Assembly: GCA_037178625.1 (NCBI GenBank)
Contig: CM074146.1
Location: 434,001 to 498,000, forward strand
Direction: 5' to 3'
DNA length: 64,000 nt
Source: Skeletonema tropicum
Taxonomy: Eukaryota > Bacillariophyta > Thalassiosirophyceae > Thalassiosirales > Thalassiosiraceae
The notes under the pieces are model-generated. The model ran no database searches, was not told where the DNA came from, and saw only the letters and a list, made by a program, of their open reading frames with translations. Below, one piece after another: positions 63,201 through 64,000 of this stretch (positions are counted from its first letter, which is position 1; each line of letters opens with the position of its first letter). A program made the translations under genes and the position numbers.

Positions 63201-64000
63201 CAATGGAACGAAATGTCTTGAATGATGTTTATGAATCGGCCAAGGGTGTAGAGTGGACAGATAGAACCAAATGGGTCGATGAATATGAGAGCTGCTGTAA
63301 CTGGAAAGGAGTTACGTGTGAGAACGATCATGTGACAATGCTGAACCTTAGAAACAATGGCTTGTCGGGGAAATTGAGCGAGAGCATTGGAAATCTAACT
63401 GCACTAGAAGTGTTGGACTTGAGTGACAATGACATTAAGGTATGATATTGATATTGATGTGTGACGAATGCTTTACTTATTGACTACATCAACAGTGCCA
63501 ACTCTAACCAAACATAATTGCTCTTCTTGTTCTTGCGCTCAACTACAGGGGTCGATTCCAACACAGATTGGTCTCCTTTCCAACCTCACTTATCTGCGTC
63601 TCAGTTACAATGCCTTCACCGGAACAGCCCCTAATGGCTTGGGAAATTTGACTAAGCTCAAATTGCTTCAACTTCAGAGCAACAGGATTACTAAAATGCC
63701 TGATATACCACCATTAGACGAGAGTGAATACAGAAATTCCACATTCGTCACAGACTGCGGCGTGCCATCTGCCTTTACAGATCCAATGGAGTGCGAACAT
63801 TGCACAATGTGTTGTAAGTATTAATGTGACAACTCACATCAGCATCATCTGCTCTTCATTTTTCACTTTCACAATGCTCACCAACGTTCATCAACATTGA
63901 CGTGATGTGCCAGGCAACGCAAATGAGGACTGCTATCCACAAGAAGACACCCAAGTTGAAGAATGGGGATTCAATACCTATGGCACATTTGCTGCTCTTC
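60207..64000 (+). pseudogene. LRR multi-pass membrane protein, copy B, frameshifted and cut by the window end
   Basis: Second copy of the gene at 40311. Equivalent exons are ~60207-61309, 61441-62919, 63009-63439, 63549-63813 and 63914 onward, the last cut at the window end. A 2-bp insertion (GACAATCTCTAACAG instead of GACAATCTAACAG) puts TAA at 61591-61593 early in exon 2, before the leucine-rich repeats, so the product would stop after the Cys-rich region. Everything downstream is intact in sequence, which means the lesion is very young or an assembly or sequencing error. The N-terminal frame change seen in copy A is also present here. Confidence 0.78.

Larger units (their letters stand above)
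55665..64000. repeat. Long direct duplication, copy B (runs off the window)
   Basis: 8,336 bp matching 35769-44102. Differences noticed: T at 58674 against C at 38778 (synonymous), and an extra CT at about 61588-61590. All other stretches compared were identical. The left junction joins the spacer after the hAT fragment to the interior of the MULE transposase. Confidence 0.95.

Overview
The window looks like nuclear DNA of a diatom, most likely centric; I cannot name the species. Supporting this are compact genes with few, short (about 90-115 nt) GT-AG introns, a multi-membrane LRR protein with a C-terminal layout I know from diatoms, a helicase-associated-domain protein, a MATH/SAP protein, diatom-style low-complexity Ser/Asn proteins that end in a short V-x-F/V-x-V block, and many decayed DNA transposons. 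No tRNA, rRNA, CRISPR or prokaryotic operon was seen.

Layout. 0.2-2.4 kb: secreted three-exon sulfatase (-). 2.9-4.3 kb: a non-autonomous hAT-like element and a decayed PIF1-like helicase. 5.0-5.8 kb: POLE3-like histone-fold protein. 6.1-8.2 kb: a locally duplicated SAP-tail segment, one copy fused to a broken ankyrin gene, the other ending a MATH/SAP gene (-). 8.9-10.8 kb: single-pass membrane protein. 11.2-25.1 kb: five low-complexity proteins, three of them clear paralogs (two head to head), plus a ~0.9-kb non-coding tandem duplication and a decayed hAT-like transposase. 28 kb: small hypothetical protein.

29.4-34.1 kb is a transposon nest. A foldback element with ~595-bp inverted arms has its left arm split by a 1,986-bp element that carries one intact 447-aa ORF of unknown function. 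A TA-flanked MITE follows. 34.1-38.0 kb is a MULE with 89-bp terminal inverted repeats and an N-terminally incomplete transposase. 38.2-45.3 kb holds a secreted or plastid-directed hypothetical protein and a six-exon LRR membrane protein. 45.6-50.9 kb holds a hypothetical protein (-), a helicase-associated-domain protein (-) and a divergent 14-3-3. 51-54.3 kb is gene-poor and contains a TA-flanked MITE nested inside a hAT-like MITE.

The largest structural feature is a direct duplication: 35769-44102 recurs at 55665-64000, 19.9 kb downstream, with only two differences noticed. Its left breakpoint lies inside the MULE transposase and abuts a hAT-like transposase fragment (54637-55620). The second copy of the LRR gene carries a 2-bp insertion and is truncated. 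This is either a very recent tandem duplication of a 19,896-bp unit or an assembly duplication.

The genes do not form a single pathway. The clearest themes are transposon nesting and recent local gene duplication.
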